Source of the DNA: Diphasiastrum complanatum
Lineage: Eukaryota > Streptophyta > Lycopodiopsida > Lycopodiales > Lycopodiaceae
NCBI GenBank assembly: GCA_029204225.1
Contig: CM055105.1
Span: 51,673,680-51,737,679, forward strand
DNA length: 64,000 bases
Direction of reading: 5' to 3'
Made by a program: the position numbers and the translations under genes. The notes beneath the pieces were generated by a model. The model ran no database searches. It saw only the letters and a list, made by a program, of their open reading frames with translations, and was not told the origin of the DNA. Within the stretch, counting starts at the first letter, position 1. The number at the start of each line of letters is the position of its first letter. Below are positions 32,385-43,296 of the stretch, piece after piece.

Positions 32385-33118
32385 TTGAAGTGAAGAAAAC
32401 TCAAATGATGAACAATGAATGTTGCTACACACTCTCAATAGGATCCAATAATTGAGTACTATCTCCTCCTATGAAAGATCTTGCAACTATTTGTGAATTG
32501 ATTTTTACTAGCTACACAAATCTCTCTAACACAAGATCTATTTCACATCAAATGATGGAGTATAGGCAAAGTTAGGGTCAAACACTGTTAGCACCTGTGA
32601 AGTACTCTAAGAAACCAAATTTGACTCAAATACAATGATATTGCATGAAACAAAATGGCTAAGATCTCAAAACAGTGCCCTACCTAAATATGAGATTGGC
32701 AAGCATACAACTGTGATTTTGGATCAACCAAGCAATCTCTTGACCAAACCAAATGTGTCCACCCAGGTCTAGGTGCCCTACCTAATCCTCTTCAAAAGCT
32801 TATAACTTTTGATTGGCTCAACCAAATGGAATGAAACTGATTGCATCAGAAACTAGACAAAAGTAGCTTCAAAACAAGCTATCAAGCAAGATAAATGGAT
32901 CAAACATGAGAGAGAACTTCCAAACTGAAATTGGATGTTCCTCACACGTGTCTGAGCACCTGATTTCGTACAGTACTAGGTCAGACCCAATCAATGTCCT
33001 TTTGATCTCTTTTGATCCAAGATTGAACAAGATAGCTAGAAAAATGGGCCTTGACAACTTCTAGCTCAAGATTGATGAGAAAATTTTCACTTAGATGAAT
33101 CAAAATGCATGGTAACCT

Positions 33119-33765
33119 TGTGAAAAATACAGATCCTAAGTGGATCTAAACTCCAAGATCATTGGCTTGAATGCTTGCACTCCAAACTACATAAGCTAGG
33201 AATTGGCAACACATTCTATGCTACCTAGAATGCAAAGAACTTGATCAAAAAGCATTTATCACAAATGGAAACTTCCATAAACATCAAGTGCGGCCCAAAA
33301 TAGCATTATACAGTCCATAATACATCAGCCTACCACTTTTGGAAAGCACCTAAGATCATACACACAAAGCTTGAACTCAATCACTACACAATGCCAACAA
33401 TGGAAGGAGAACCCAATAGAAAAATCTCTCATTAAGCAAATGAATACAATGGATCTGCTCCAACCTGTTTCTCCACGGCCTACCTGTTATATATAGCTGA
33501 GAGAGATGACTCTCTCTCCTCTCTCTAGACCCTCCTTACCTAAAATATGCCCTATATAGGTAAAATTGGCATATATGTCCAAAATACATGAAAATGGACT
33601 CATTTCGAAGGTCTTGAAGTTTGACACTTCTTCATACTGAAAAAATACACTTACTAAAAATATCTAGACCTGTTTCACACGTGTGAAAAGTCAGATCCTA
33701 AACTATGTGCCATTTTTAGCAATTTTGGCCTAAAACTAGACAAGGAAATGTTGACAATTTTCACA
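33119..33765 (-). repeat. 3' LTR of E1 (647 bp)
   Basis: On the plus strand it begins TGTGAAAAATACAG and ends GACAATTTTCACA. It differs from the other LTR only at 33487 (T against C at 40929) in my reading. It has a TATATATA core near 33489 and a palindromic TTTCACACGTGTGAAA at about 33674. Confidence 0.96.
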
Positions 33766-34101
33766 CTCCCTCTTCAACTTAACTTGCTAGTTTTACAACA
33801 CTACTTTGTTCCAACTTAAGAATGATCTCCATCATCAGAATAGATCTCTTCTCAAGGATCCTAATATGTACAAAATAGGACACAACATAATTGATATAGA
33901 TAATAGTGTCCATATAGGATGCTTCACTATTTCTTACATCAATTTTACATAGAATCATAAAAATGGTACATGTAAAAGAACATAGAATCTCAATTAATGA
34001 ATTCCTCCATGTATCCATCTCTGGTTTCTCTGTAAAATAGCAGCAAACAAGTTGTAAATGAAAGTGATCAACAAGTGTTTGCATGCCTCCTCCACATTTC
34101 A

Positions 34102-36918
34102 CTATACATATAGTGAATGCAACATGTATCTCCATGAATGAACTTCCATCACCACCTTGCCTTTGTAATCTTCAATCCATGAAAGCCTTTGAGTGAATGA
34201 ATGCCAAAAAGATGTGTTCCCTACTCCATTTGAATGACCAAAACCTGAACTTGAAATACTTGAAGTACCTCCACAAGATTTGCACACAACGCTTGATCCT
34301 ACAATGTCAACAAGTTGCCAATTTGCCAACACTAGAATACTAGATCTTGAACTTTGTTCAAAAGAAAACATATTGACCACTTCAATACCTTTCAAGATCT
34401 GAATGAATTCATGTACTTGATCATACAAACCAGCAATGATAACTATTCCATCTCCAAGATCCAAAGGATGCAAAACTATGGAACTAGTTTTATTGAAATT
34501 TGACAATTTCAACACATTGACATAACAATGTTCATACATGAGATTAGGCAAGTGAGGTAGAGTAAGAAGACACTTCCTTGCAGCTCCAAAGACCTTACTT
34601 GAACCTTCAAGAACCTGTAAAAATAGATCCAAAATGCCTTGACCATTTGTCTCTTCTTTGATGCTTTTCACTAGCTTCGAATTGCCACTTGTCTCTTGGT
34701 GTTGATGAAGCAATCCAAGATCAACCTCTTGATCTTCCAATAAGACATCAAAGATCTTGCATATGTGAACATCTTCAGATCTGAAACTCTGAAGATACTC
34801 CCTCTCAAACACATGATTAAGATCCCACAAGATCTCATCAATGCTCAAATTTGACCCTTCACTATAGTTAGTGAAAACAATGCCACCATCATAAACCAAA
34901 AGATAGATTCCAACATTTCCATTTAACATGAAGTAGAGTAGGTGAAGATGAGTATCAAACCTAATCAAAACAGCCCTCTTGAGTTCATAACAAACCTCAA
35001 TAAGCTCACCAATGATATCTCCCTTGCCTTGAAGAAGTTGCCACTTGAGTTGCTCCATGTAGTCTTCTTCAACCAACCTTTTGCCATCTTGACCATGAAT
35101 GAACAATCCACCACAATCATAGAATGCTTTGAGTTGATGAAGAGATGTTAGATCCATGCTTTGGATCTTCCCAAGAACCACTCTTCCATTGCCCTTTCCT
35201 TCACAAGACTCCCTCTTAATGCTAGCACCACAAAAGTTAGAAACCTCCCTCTTGATAGTTGCACCATAAGAAGTAGAAGACTCTTGAATATTAGAAGCCA
35301 AGAAAAGAATCCTTAGTACCTTCAACATAAGAGTGATTGAAGTACTCTCTCTTTTCAAACATGAACTTCTACTCAATGATTTAGGTAATGAGTCATATGA
35401 TAATGATTCTTCCTCACTATCGTTCATAAAAACATCATTCAAAGTACATCCTACTTTGAACACTTCACATACTTCTCTTCCTTTTGACTTGTGATCTCCC
35501 TCACCAAGTCTCATGATAGAAACCTTTGATCTACTCTTTTTATGAAGAAATGTGACACCACTTGTTGCACAAATGACTTTATCACAAAAAGATGTAAAAG
35601 AACCATTTCCTTCAAGCATGCTCAAAGCACCATCATCTTTTCCCACATGATTACATACATCAATATGAAAAGAATTAGAAGAACAACCATCTTCTTGCAA
35701 AGAATGACACTTAGCATCTCCATCTTTTTCCATATGAACAAACAAGTCATTAGCAACAATCACTTCCAAAGAAGAATCTTCATCAACTCCATTGATGAAG
35801 TTAGCTCCTTCCTTACCTTTTCCATTTTTGCACTTGCCATCTAGTTCCATTGAAGAGCCACCAAGACTTGAAAATCTATGAGTAGAAGAGTTCAAACATG
35901 ATACTAATTTAGCACCACATGACTCCATTTGACTAGTAGGTAGCACTAGTCCATCTTCAAGATCCAATGGATCCAAAAAATTGACCATAGATTCACCAAA
36001 GCTTGCCAAGTTAGCACAACAATTATCATCTCCAAGAAGTACATTAGATCTCAACCTAGATCTAGCATTTTGTTTCTTATGGCATTCATTTGCAAAATGT
36101 CCTTTCACTCCACAATAAAAACATTTGAACTTGGACTTATCTTGCTTCCTACTTTGCAAAGAAGAAGAATGCTTTCCATGCTCCAAACTACCTTTCTTGG
36201 ACCACTTGCCTTTGAACTTGCCCTTTGTGAAAAGAGCTTCTTCATCTCCACCTTGTGTTGATGCACCACCACCTTTGGCTTGCAACCTATGCTCTTCAGC
36301 CACCAAGATCTCTTGCAAGTCATTGACACTTGGCAAGGACTTTTGTATAGCAAAGCATTGTACAAGGTTAGAATGTTCATCAAGCAAACCATTCAACATG
36401 ACTTGAACTAGTTCCCCATCCTTTATGCTTTCATCTATGCATGCTAGATCATCATTCAAGGATTTAACCTTCAAGACAAATGAATGTGCACTCTCTCCCT
36501 CTCTTTGACAACTTTGGAAGATTTGCCTTCTTAGGGTGAGAACCCTAGATGTGGATTTGGACTCATAGATCTTCTTCAAAGCATTCCATGCTTCACTTGA
36601 AGAAGTACATTTACCAACTTCTTTAAGAAGTTCATTGGTAACATTCATCTTTATGATATGTAAGGCTCTTTTAGCCCTTCTATCAAAATTTAGTTGCTCT
36701 TGAAGAATTAGAGGTCTTTCTTCAATTCCCACAACTATATCCATTAGCTCATTCAACTCTAGTAAAGACTCCATCCTCACTTTCCAAGTTGAATAGTTTG
36801 TAGAGTTTAACCTCTCTTTAGCTTCCAACATGATTCCACCATTGGATGTCATGATGCTAAAATCTTCTTGTGTCCTTAGGCTCTGTTCTAATGCACCTAG
36901 CACTCTCCTTTCTCTCAA
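34102..36918 (-). CDS. E1 gag2: gag fused to a long unrecognised extension
   Basis: This is an uninterrupted 938-codon frame. Homology to the other gag places the real start at M23 (36852, MTSNGGIMLEAKERL); the upstream ATG is in frame. Residues 23-260 are copia gag (NYSTWKVRMESLLELN, LKKIYESKSTSRVLTLRRQIF), ending in the knuckle CFYCGVKGHFANEC (266-279). Instead of protease, about 650 residues follow that match no polymerase part: Ser- and Cys-rich, acidic stretches, then a more hydrophobic part (VRFDTHLHLLYFMLNG.. near 600, GNVGIYLLVYDGG). No DSG, integrase or YVDD motif is present. The long open frame in a very young element implies that it is translated. The function is unknown. Confidence 0.8.
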   Translation of the reverse strand: MRERRVLGALEQSLRTQEDFSIMTSNGGIMLEAKERLNSTNYSTWKVRMESLLELNELMDIVVGIEERPLILQEQLNFDRRAKRALHIIKMNVTNELLKEVGKCTSSSEAWNALKKIYESKSTSRVLTLRRQIFQSCQREGESAHSFVLKVKSLNDDLACIDESIKDGELVQVMLNGLLDEHSNLVQCFAIQKSLPSVNDLQEILVAEEHRLQAKGGGASTQGGDEEALFTKGKFKGKWSKKGSLEHGKHSSSLQSRKQDKSKFKCFYCGVKGHFANECHKKQNARSRLRSNVLLGDDNCCANLASFGESMVNFLDPLDLEDGLVLPTSQMESCGAKLVSCLNSSTHRFSSLGGSSMELDGKCKNGKGKEGANFINGVDEDSSLEVIVANDLFVHMEKDGDAKCHSLQEDGCSSNSFHIDVCNHVGKDDGALSMLEGNGSFTSFCDKVICATSGVTFLHKKSRSKVSIMRLGEGDHKSKGREVCEVFKVGCTLNDVFMNDSEEESLSYDSLPKSLSRSSCLKRESTSITLMLKVLRILFLASNIQESSTSYGATIKREVSNFCGASIKRESCEGKGNGRVVLGKIQSMDLTSLHQLKAFYDCGGLFIHGQDGKRLVEEDYMEQLKWQLLQGKGDIIGELIEVCYELKRAVLIRFDTHLHLLYFMLNGNVGIYLLVYDGGIVFTNYSEGSNLSIDEILWDLNHVFEREYLQSFRSEDVHICKIFDVLLEDQEVDLGLLHQHQETSGNSKLVKSIKEETNGQGILDLFLQVLEGSSKVFGAARKCLLTLPHLPNLMYEHCYVNVLKLSNFNKTSSIVLHPLDLGDGIVIIAGLYDQVHEFIQILKGIEVVNMFSFEQSSRSSILVLANWQLVDIVGSSVVCKSCGGTSSISSSGFGHSNGVGNTSFWHSFTQRLSWIEDYKGKVVMEVHSWRYMLHSLYV

Positions 36919-37004
36919 TAAATGAAGAAGGAGAAGATCTTAAAAGATTTAGAACCCTAAATGACCTCTATCTTGAAACTATTTGGCTTTCAAGCATAGA
37001 AAGG

Positions 37005-37817
37005 AAGATTGAAACACATGCAACACTTTGCACACACTAAGAATGGATTACAAACTCAAACCAACCTGAACACACTCTTGCTTAAGCTCTCAAACTTTCC
37101 AGCAAGTGACCAAATCAAGTTATGGTGTGAAGAGTTACTTGCATTCTTAGAAAATACCCAAAACTAGGATGCCAAGATTACCTAGTAATGAACAAACTTG
37201 ATCAACATATGATCAACACACTAAGATATTGATTCAACCTGTAAAACCACATGTAAACCACACTTCTAAAAGTTTATAAACTCCAGCAAGTGATAAATAC
37301 AAGATTTAGAGGTGAATGAATGAGCACACTTAGTGAATCACAAGACTAGCTTCACTATCTTGTCAAATCTTGGTGTTTAGATGTAGATCTAAGATCACTT
37401 CACATGAGAATGTTCCTCAACCTGTTAAGAACCTGAAAACACACTTGCATAATGGTTAACACCTTCCAGCAAATGCTCCAATCAAATTACATAAGGAGAG
37501 TTACTTACATGCTCAACAAAGTACACCAAAATTTATGCCAAAATTGATGACAATCTTTACAATATGCTCTTCACAATGGAGCTTACAATATGTTCACCCA
37601 AAAAAGGGGATCTTTCATCCAAATGGGAGCTTTGCTCAGCCTTTAGGAGAATTACAACTCACTCAAAAGAGCATTTGTCATCCACTTAAGGAGAAGTTTC
37701 ATCCACTTAAGGAGAGTGTTCATCCAAGAATGGAGATTGTCAACAATAGGATTGAAAAGAACATTGTTAGTATTGAATATGCACAAGCCTCACAATCACA
37801 AATGATTAGGTGTTATG
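37005..37817 (-). repeat. E1 internal leader duplicate, inner copy
   Basis: Nearly identical to 39540-40352 (offset 2535), while the gag genes on either side differ markedly. Both copies hold the same plus-strand frame with the four HP-type repeats (FHPNGS, CHPLKEK, FHPLKES, VHPRMEI). The left join is sharp, at AAGATTGAAACACATGC. Confidence 0.9.
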
Positions 37818-39388
37818 AAAGTTGCATACATCTTTGCCCCACCATTGCTAGTTGTACTAGAAGAATGAATATCAGAATGCACAAGTTGAAAAGCTTCTTT
37901 AGATCTAGAAGTAGATCTAGAATAAGCAAGTCTATGAGATTTGGACAAGGCACAATGTTCACAAACACTATTGTTTGCAACAAGACTTTTAGGGAGACCA
38001 AGAACAAGCTCTTTCTTTGCCATTACCTCCAAAGATTTGAAGTTGGGATGGCCCAACCTCTTGTGCCAAACTTCTTGGTTTGTCAATTGCTCCCTAGCCA
38101 TACATCCTTCATGATTAGAGATCACACATGCATCAAGCTTGAAAAGTTTACCATGCCTCCTACCTTGAGCAATCAAGGATCCACATTTACTTATCAAACA
38201 TGCATCTCCAATGAACTCCACATCAAGTCCTTTGTCAATCATTTGACTTACACTAAGCAAATTCTTAGTGATTGAAGGAATGTACAAAACATTTTCAAGA
38301 TTTGCTTTCCTATTTGTTGAAAGGGAAATAAGAATAGTGCCTATGCCTTTGATGTCACATTGACCATCATTTGCAGTGTAGATGATGTTACCTTCTCCCT
38401 CATAAGACAATAAGGATGTAAAGTATTCCTTATGTCTTGTCATGTGAGATGAGGCTCCACTATCAATCCACCAAGGATCATTATCATCTATGTTGGCTAA
38501 CAAACTTGAAGTCATAACAAGTGATTCACATGTGTTATGTTCTTCCTCATCTATTGTAAGATTTCCTTGTCTCTCTCCTTGCTCTCTTTTCTTCTTATAA
38601 CATTCATTTGCAAAATGACCTTTTATCCCACAATAAAAGCACTTGAACTTTGACTTATTGTTCTTAGTAGAAGAGGAAGAGGAAGAGTGATCATCATGAT
38701 CAAAGTTACCACCTTTGGACCATTTCCCTTTGCCTTTACCTTTGCCCTTGAATTTGCCTTTTGTGAAGAAAGCCTCTTCACCTCCACCTTGCAAGGATGC
38801 ACCATCAAGCTTTGATTGCAACCTATGTTCTTCAGCCAATAAGATTTCTTGCAAGTCAACCACACTTGGCAAGACTCTTTGAATGGCAAAACTTTGCACA
38901 AGGTTAGCATGTTCATTTAGCAAACCATTCAACATAACTTGGACTATTTCACCATCTTTTATGTTCTCATCAATGCATGCTAAATCATCACTTAGGGACT
39001 TAACTCTCAAGATAAATGCATGAGCACTTTCACCCTCTCTTTGCCTACTAGAAAATATTTGTCTCCTTAGGGTCAATACCCTAGATGTGGACTTTGATTC
39101 AAAGAGCTTCTTTAAGGCATTCCATGCCTCACTTGCACTTTGACACTTTCCAACTTCCTTGAGAAGTTCATTTGTAACATTCATTTTAATGATATGAAGA
39201 GCCCTTTTGGCCTTCTTATCAAACCTTTGTTGCTCTTGAAGTGTGAGAGGTCTCTCTTCAATTTCTGCAACTATGTCCATGAGTTCATTCAACTCAAGTA
39301 AGGACTCCATCCTCACTTTCCAAGTAGAGTAGTTTGATGAACTCAACCTTTCACTAGACTCTAGCATGATCCCACCATTGGAAGCCAT
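37796..39388 (-). CDS. E1 gag1: gag-protease-preintegrase, cut off in integrase
   Basis: A 530-codon open frame from the ATG at 39388 (MASNGGIMLESSERL). Gag covers 1-240, with a K/G-rich run (GKFKGKGKGKGKWSKG) and the knuckle CFYCGIKGHFANEC (250-263). The protease WWIDSGASSHMT is at 306-317, then LLSVSQMIDKGLDV, HKRLGHPNFKSLEVM, CEHCALSKSHRL and HSDIHSSSTTSNGGA. Integrase stops after YATFI, where the frame enters the copied leader and ends within five codons. The enzyme is therefore missing both later catalytic residues, though gag and protease look intact and could package RNA. Confidence 0.92.
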   Translation of the reverse strand: MASNGGIMLESSERLSSSNYSTWKVRMESLLELNELMDIVAEIEERPLTLQEQQRFDKKAKRALHIIKMNVTNELLKEVGKCQSASEAWNALKKLFESKSTSRVLTLRRQIFSSRQREGESAHAFILRVKSLSDDLACIDENIKDGEIVQVMLNGLLNEHANLVQSFAIQRVLPSVVDLQEILLAEEHRLQSKLDGASLQGGGEEAFFTKGKFKGKGKGKGKWSKGGNFDHDDHSSSSSSTKNNKSKFKCFYCGIKGHFANECYKKKREQGERQGNLTIDEEEHNTCESLVMTSSLLANIDDNDPWWIDSGASSHMTRHKEYFTSLLSYEGEGNIIYTANDGQCDIKGIGTILISLSTNRKANLENVLYIPSITKNLLSVSQMIDKGLDVEFIGDACLISKCGSLIAQGRRHGKLFKLDACVISNHEGCMAREQLTNQEVWHKRLGHPNFKSLEVMAKKELVLGLPKSLVANNSVCEHCALSKSHRLAYSRSTSRSKEAFQLVHSDIHSSSTTSNGGAKMYATFITPNHL

Positions 39389-39539
39389 GATTCTAATGTT
39401 TCTTCAACTTTTAGGTTCTGTCCTAAAGCACTTAGCACTCACTTTTCTCTCAACAAATGATAGATAAAGAGATCTATGAAGATTTAGGACCCTAAAACAC
39501 TTCTATCTTGAACCTAGATGGTTTCCAAGCATAGAAAAG

Positions 39540-40352
39540 AAGATTGAAACACATGCAACACTTTGCACACACTAAGAATGGATTACAAAATCAAACCAAC
39601 CTGAACACACTCTTGCTTAAGCTCTCAAACTTTCCAGCAAGTGACCAAATCAAGTTATGGTGTGAAGAGTTACTTGCATTCTTAGAAAATACCCAAAACT
39701 AGGATGCCAAGATTACCTAGTAATGAACAAACTTGATCAACATATGATCAACACACTAAGATATTGATTCAACCTGTAAAACCACATGTAAACCACACTT
39801 CTAAAAGTTTATAAACTCCAGCAAGTGATAAATACAAGATTTAGAGGTGAATGAATGAGCACACTTAGTGAATCACAAGACTAGCTTCACTATCTTGTCA
39901 AATCTTGGTGTTTAGATGTAGATCTAAGATCACTTCACATGAGAATGTTCCTCAACCTGTTAAGAACCTGAAAACACACTTGCATAATGGTTAACACCTT
40001 CCAGCAAATGCTCCAATCAAATTACATAAGGAGAGTTACTTACATGCTCAACAAAGTACACCAAAATTTATGCCAAAATTGATGACAATCTTTACAATAT
40101 GCTCTTCACAATGGAGCTTACAATATGTTCACCCAAAAAAGGGGATCTTTCATCCAAATGGGAGCTTTGCTCAGCCTTTAGGAGAATTACAACTCACTCA
40201 AAAGAGCATTTGTCATCCACTTAAGGAGAAGTTTCATCCACTTAAGGAGAGTGTTCATCCAAGAATGGAGATTGTCAACAATAGGATTGAAAAGAACATT
40301 GTTAGTATTGAATATGCACAAGCCTCACAATCACAAATGATTAGGTGTTATG
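39540..40352 (-). repeat. E1 internal leader duplicate, outer copy
   Basis: This is the true leader copy, followed on the high side by about 190 bases unique to it (40353-40545) and the primer-binding site. The repeat ends at TTAGGTGTTATG in both copies. Confidence 0.9.
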
Positions 40353-40560
40353 ATCTGATCCAAAATAGTTTCTTTTCAGCCTCTGATCTTCAATAGACCT
40401 GAAATATGCTTTTGATCCACAAGTTCAACTCACAAAACAAAGGTTAGTAAGATTTGATCAACAAAGCAATGCAAAATCATGCTAGAACTTGATCAAACAT
40501 CCAAATATCACCAAAAATGGAATACTTACTGTAAATAGAAGCCAACCAGCTCTGATACCA

Positions 40561-41207
40561 TGTGAAAAATACAGATCCTAAGTGGATCTAAACTCCAAGA
40601 TCATTGGCTTGAATGCTTGCACTCCAAACTACATAAGCTAGGAATTGGCAACACATTCTATGCTACCTAGAATGCAAAGAACTTGATCAAAAAGCATTTA
40701 TCACAAATGGAAACTTCCATAAACATCAAGTGCGGCCCAAAATAGCATTATACAGTCCATAATACATCAGCCTACCACTTTTGGAAAGCACCTAAGATCA
40801 TACACACAAAGCTTGAACTCAATCACTACACAATGCCAACAATGGAAGGAGAACCCAATAGAAAAATCTCTCATTAAGCAAATGAATACAATGGATCTGC
40901 TCCAACCTGTTTCTCCACGGCCTACCTGCTATATATAGCTGAGAGAGATGACTCTCTCTCCTCTCTCTAGACCCTCCTTACCTAAAATATGCCCTATATA
41001 GGTAAAATTGGCATATATGTCCAAAATACATGAAAATGGACTCATTTCGAAGGTCTTGAAGTTTGACACTTCTTCATACTGAAAAAATACACTTACTAAA
41101 AATATCTAGACCTGTTTCACACGTGTGAAAAGTCAGATCCTAAACTATGTGCCATTTTTAGCAATTTTGGCCTAAAACTAGACAAGGAAATGTTGACAAT
41201 TTTCACA
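40561..41207 (-). repeat. 5' LTR of E1 (647 bp)
   Basis: Same ends and length as the 3' LTR, directly flanked by the primer-binding site at 40546-40560 (minus strand TGGTATCAGAGCTGG) and by the target duplication AACCT at 41208. Confidence 0.96.
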
Positions 41208-41218
41208 AACCTTAGGTA

Positions 41219-41535
41219 GGCTCTGATACCATGTTGAATTTCACACATGTGGACTGTCCACTACATGTACTTGTGATCTCCTAAGGTGTGTAGATGCACC
41301 AAGATCAAGACTAGATTGAGATTCAAAATCTATCTTTGAATCTATGGCAAAAACACACTACTACATGCATTCAATCACTTCCAACTCTCACTCACACGTG
41401 TGGGGAGTATTCTAAAAATAATCTGAGTAAAAACAAGCTGCTCTCCTTGGGTAGAGAGAGAAAAAGCATCATGAGCACTCGGGTAGAGAGAGAAAGCTAG
41501 AAATCCAACAACTCACAAAATCCATGAAATCACAA
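41219..41535 (-). repeat. E2 primer-binding site and truncated 5' LTR
   Basis: The minus strand reads TGGTATCAGAGCC at 41231-41219. The LTR starts at 41232 (plus strand TGTTGAATTTCACACATG), is very similar to 29088 onwards, and keeps the repeated GGGTAGAGAGAG block. It stops at about 41535, where an unrelated coding fragment begins. Confidence 0.9.
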
Positions 41536-41945
41536 TTAATCTTTCGCGTCCATATCAGGTAAGATTAACTAGAAATTTTTATAATGACAAAATGTTCAAA
41601 GTAGTTGGCCAACCACTTCATATAACCGATTTATACAAATCTAAATATGGTGAGCTCAATTACAACGATTGCAATAGTATTTTCCTTGATATTGAAAATG
41701 TTCTAAAATACATTATTCGATTCTATAAACTAGATGAACATCAAGTAAATGGAAAGATTATTATTGTGATAAAATTGGATGAATCTGAAATCATCAAGGG
41801 TCAGAAGTTGGAACATGTGAGTGTCACTTTGATGAACAAAATTTCAGATACAGATGATCGAACGTTTAGTGTTCAATCGGAAAATCACATATGGTGGTTG
41901 GCGGCATTCCAATTATACATCTCAAATTTTATTTAGAATATCTAT
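41536..41945 (+). pseudogene. Second transposase-like coding fragment
   Basis: The frame is open from about 41536, upstream of the first ATG at 41592 (RPYQVRLTRNFYNDKMFK), through IFLDIENVLKYIIRFYKLDE and the motif IIIVIKLDESEIIKGQKLE..SVTLMN to AAFQ, then reads into non-coding at about 41915. It is cut at both ends by retrotransposon sequence (E2 LTR to the left, A3 gag to the right). KLDE..I..GQK.E followed by TLMN looks like a catalytic Asp region of a transposase, and from memory occurs in uncharacterised transposon-like proteins. It may be the upstream part of the same kind of gene as 3452-3927. Confidence 0.5.
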
Positions 41946-41946
41946 A

Positions 41947-42696
41947 TTAACAATTGATGCCACAATAGAAGCACTTGAGCTTTGATCTATCCTTCTTTTT
42001 TCCACTTGAAGAAGCATCCACTTGATCTTGCCCTTTAGACCACTTGCTTTTGGTTTTGCCCTTGAATTTGCCATTTGTGAACATAGCATCCTCTTGAAGT
42101 GTCGATGTAGATCCACCTCTTGCTTGAAGCCTATACTCCTCATTGATCAAGATCTCTTGAAGATCCATCAAACTTGGCAAAGTCTTTTGAATAGCAATAC
42201 TTTGAACAATGTTAGCATGAGCATCCAACAAGCCATTAAGAATCACTTGAATAAGCTCTCCTTCCTTAATGCTTTCATCTATGCAAGCTAACTCATCATT
42301 CAATGCTTTCATTCTCAAAACAAAAGTACTTGGACTTTCTTCATTCTTTTGCAAACAAGAAAAAATTTTCCTTCTTAGAGTCAACACTCTAGAAGTAGAC
42401 TTGGATTCATAAAGCTTCTTCAATGAATTCCAAGCTTCCAAAGATGATGTACACTTACCAACTTCCTTGAGAAGTTCATTGGTAACATTCATCTTTATCA
42501 TGTGTAGAGCCTTCTTGGCCCTCTTGTCATACCTCAATTGATCTTGTTGTGTTGCTGGTCTCTCCTCCAAACCTACAACAATATCCAAAACATCATTCAT
42601 CTCAAGAAGTGACTCCATCCTCACTTTCCATAATGAATAGTTACTTGAGGTAAGCCTATCATTGGCTTCCAACATGACTCCAATTGAGGTTGCCAT
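41947..42696 (-). pseudogene. A3 gag, truncated
   Basis: An open frame of 249 codons starting MATSIGVMLEANDRLTSSNYS, almost the same as A1 gag to residue 240. It ends CFYCGINC: the frame enters foreign sequence two residues after the second Cys of the knuckle, so the knuckle lacks its His and last Cys. It is otherwise free of stops. Confidence 0.9.
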
Positions 42697-43296
42697 GTAG
42701 CAATGACCTGATCTTCTCTTTCAACCTGTTTCAATGCACAAAGCACTCCTTTGAACAACAACAAATGCTTTCAAAAGAAATCACCAAGATTTGAAACTAT
42801 CTCACAAATTCTCTTCTAGCACTTATCCAAGCAAATCAACACATAGAATCATGGAATCTTGATCAACCTATGATCTATCCGCAATCTAATGACTTTTGCC
42901 ACTTTCTAAGATTGAAATACACTCAAATGAAGTCCAGCAACCTCACTATCTAGATATTTTATCAAAATTAGGGTTTTGACAAAATCACAAAAAATTGACT
43001 ATTCCAAATCTACATGCAAATGCTGAAAATTTGATATGCAATATGTAAGCCACCACTTAGGCTGAACCAATGATCCAAAAATCGGCCAAATCCAGCATGT
43101 GAATTCAAAAAATGGAATTGAACAAGTATATTGACCTATTTAGTGTTTTGATCTACAAAAGATCCAATCTACAAAAGCAAAAAATCCGATTTTGGTGTAG
43201 AATCCTCTCTAGCTTGCTCTAGACTTGATATCTTCACCAAATCATTGATAGATCTGATTTCCTCCTTCATAAACTGAAACACAAGCTCTGATACCA

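Larger units (their letters stand above)
33119..41207 (-). mobile_element. Complete LTR element E1 with two gag genes and no polymerase (8089 bp)
   Basis: Both 647-bp LTRs, the primer-binding site (40546-40560), the polypurine tract (33766-33780) and a 5-bp target duplication AACCT (33114-33118, 41208-41212) are present, so this is one intact insertion. Inside, on the minus strand: leader (40545-39389), a gag-protease-preintegrase ORF of 530 codons, a second leader nearly identical to the first, a 938-codon gag-plus-extension ORF, and a short tail. No RT, RNase H or complete integrase exists, so E1 must use proteins from another copia element. By eye its LTRs differ at one base, which means a very recent insertion. 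Confidence 0.92.
29088..41535 (-). mobile_element. Ty1/copia element E2, carrying nested element E1 in its leader
   Basis: Read on the minus strand: truncated 5' LTR (41535-41232), primer-binding site (41231-41219), leader (41218-41208 and 33118-32385, split by E1), gag (32384-31333), RT and RNase H (31276-29842), polypurine tract (29824-29837), 3' LTR (29823-29088). The protease, integrase and much of the linker are deleted: gag runs from the zinc knuckle almost directly into the pre-RT linker. E1 sits at 33119-41207 with target duplication AACCT. Confidence 0.88.

Noticed and set aside
33779-34135. Minus-strand ORF of 118 codons after E1 gag2
   Set aside because: It overlaps the end of gag2 in another frame and the element's 3' tail; no family match. 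It could be a small accessory frame, but nothing supports that.
37535-38275. Plus-strand ORF of 246 codons with HP-type repeats (also 40070-40396)
   Set aside because: The first part is antisense leader sequence, present twice because the leader is duplicated; the second part is antisense to E1 gag1. No independent support as a gene, though the open frame in both leaders is curious.
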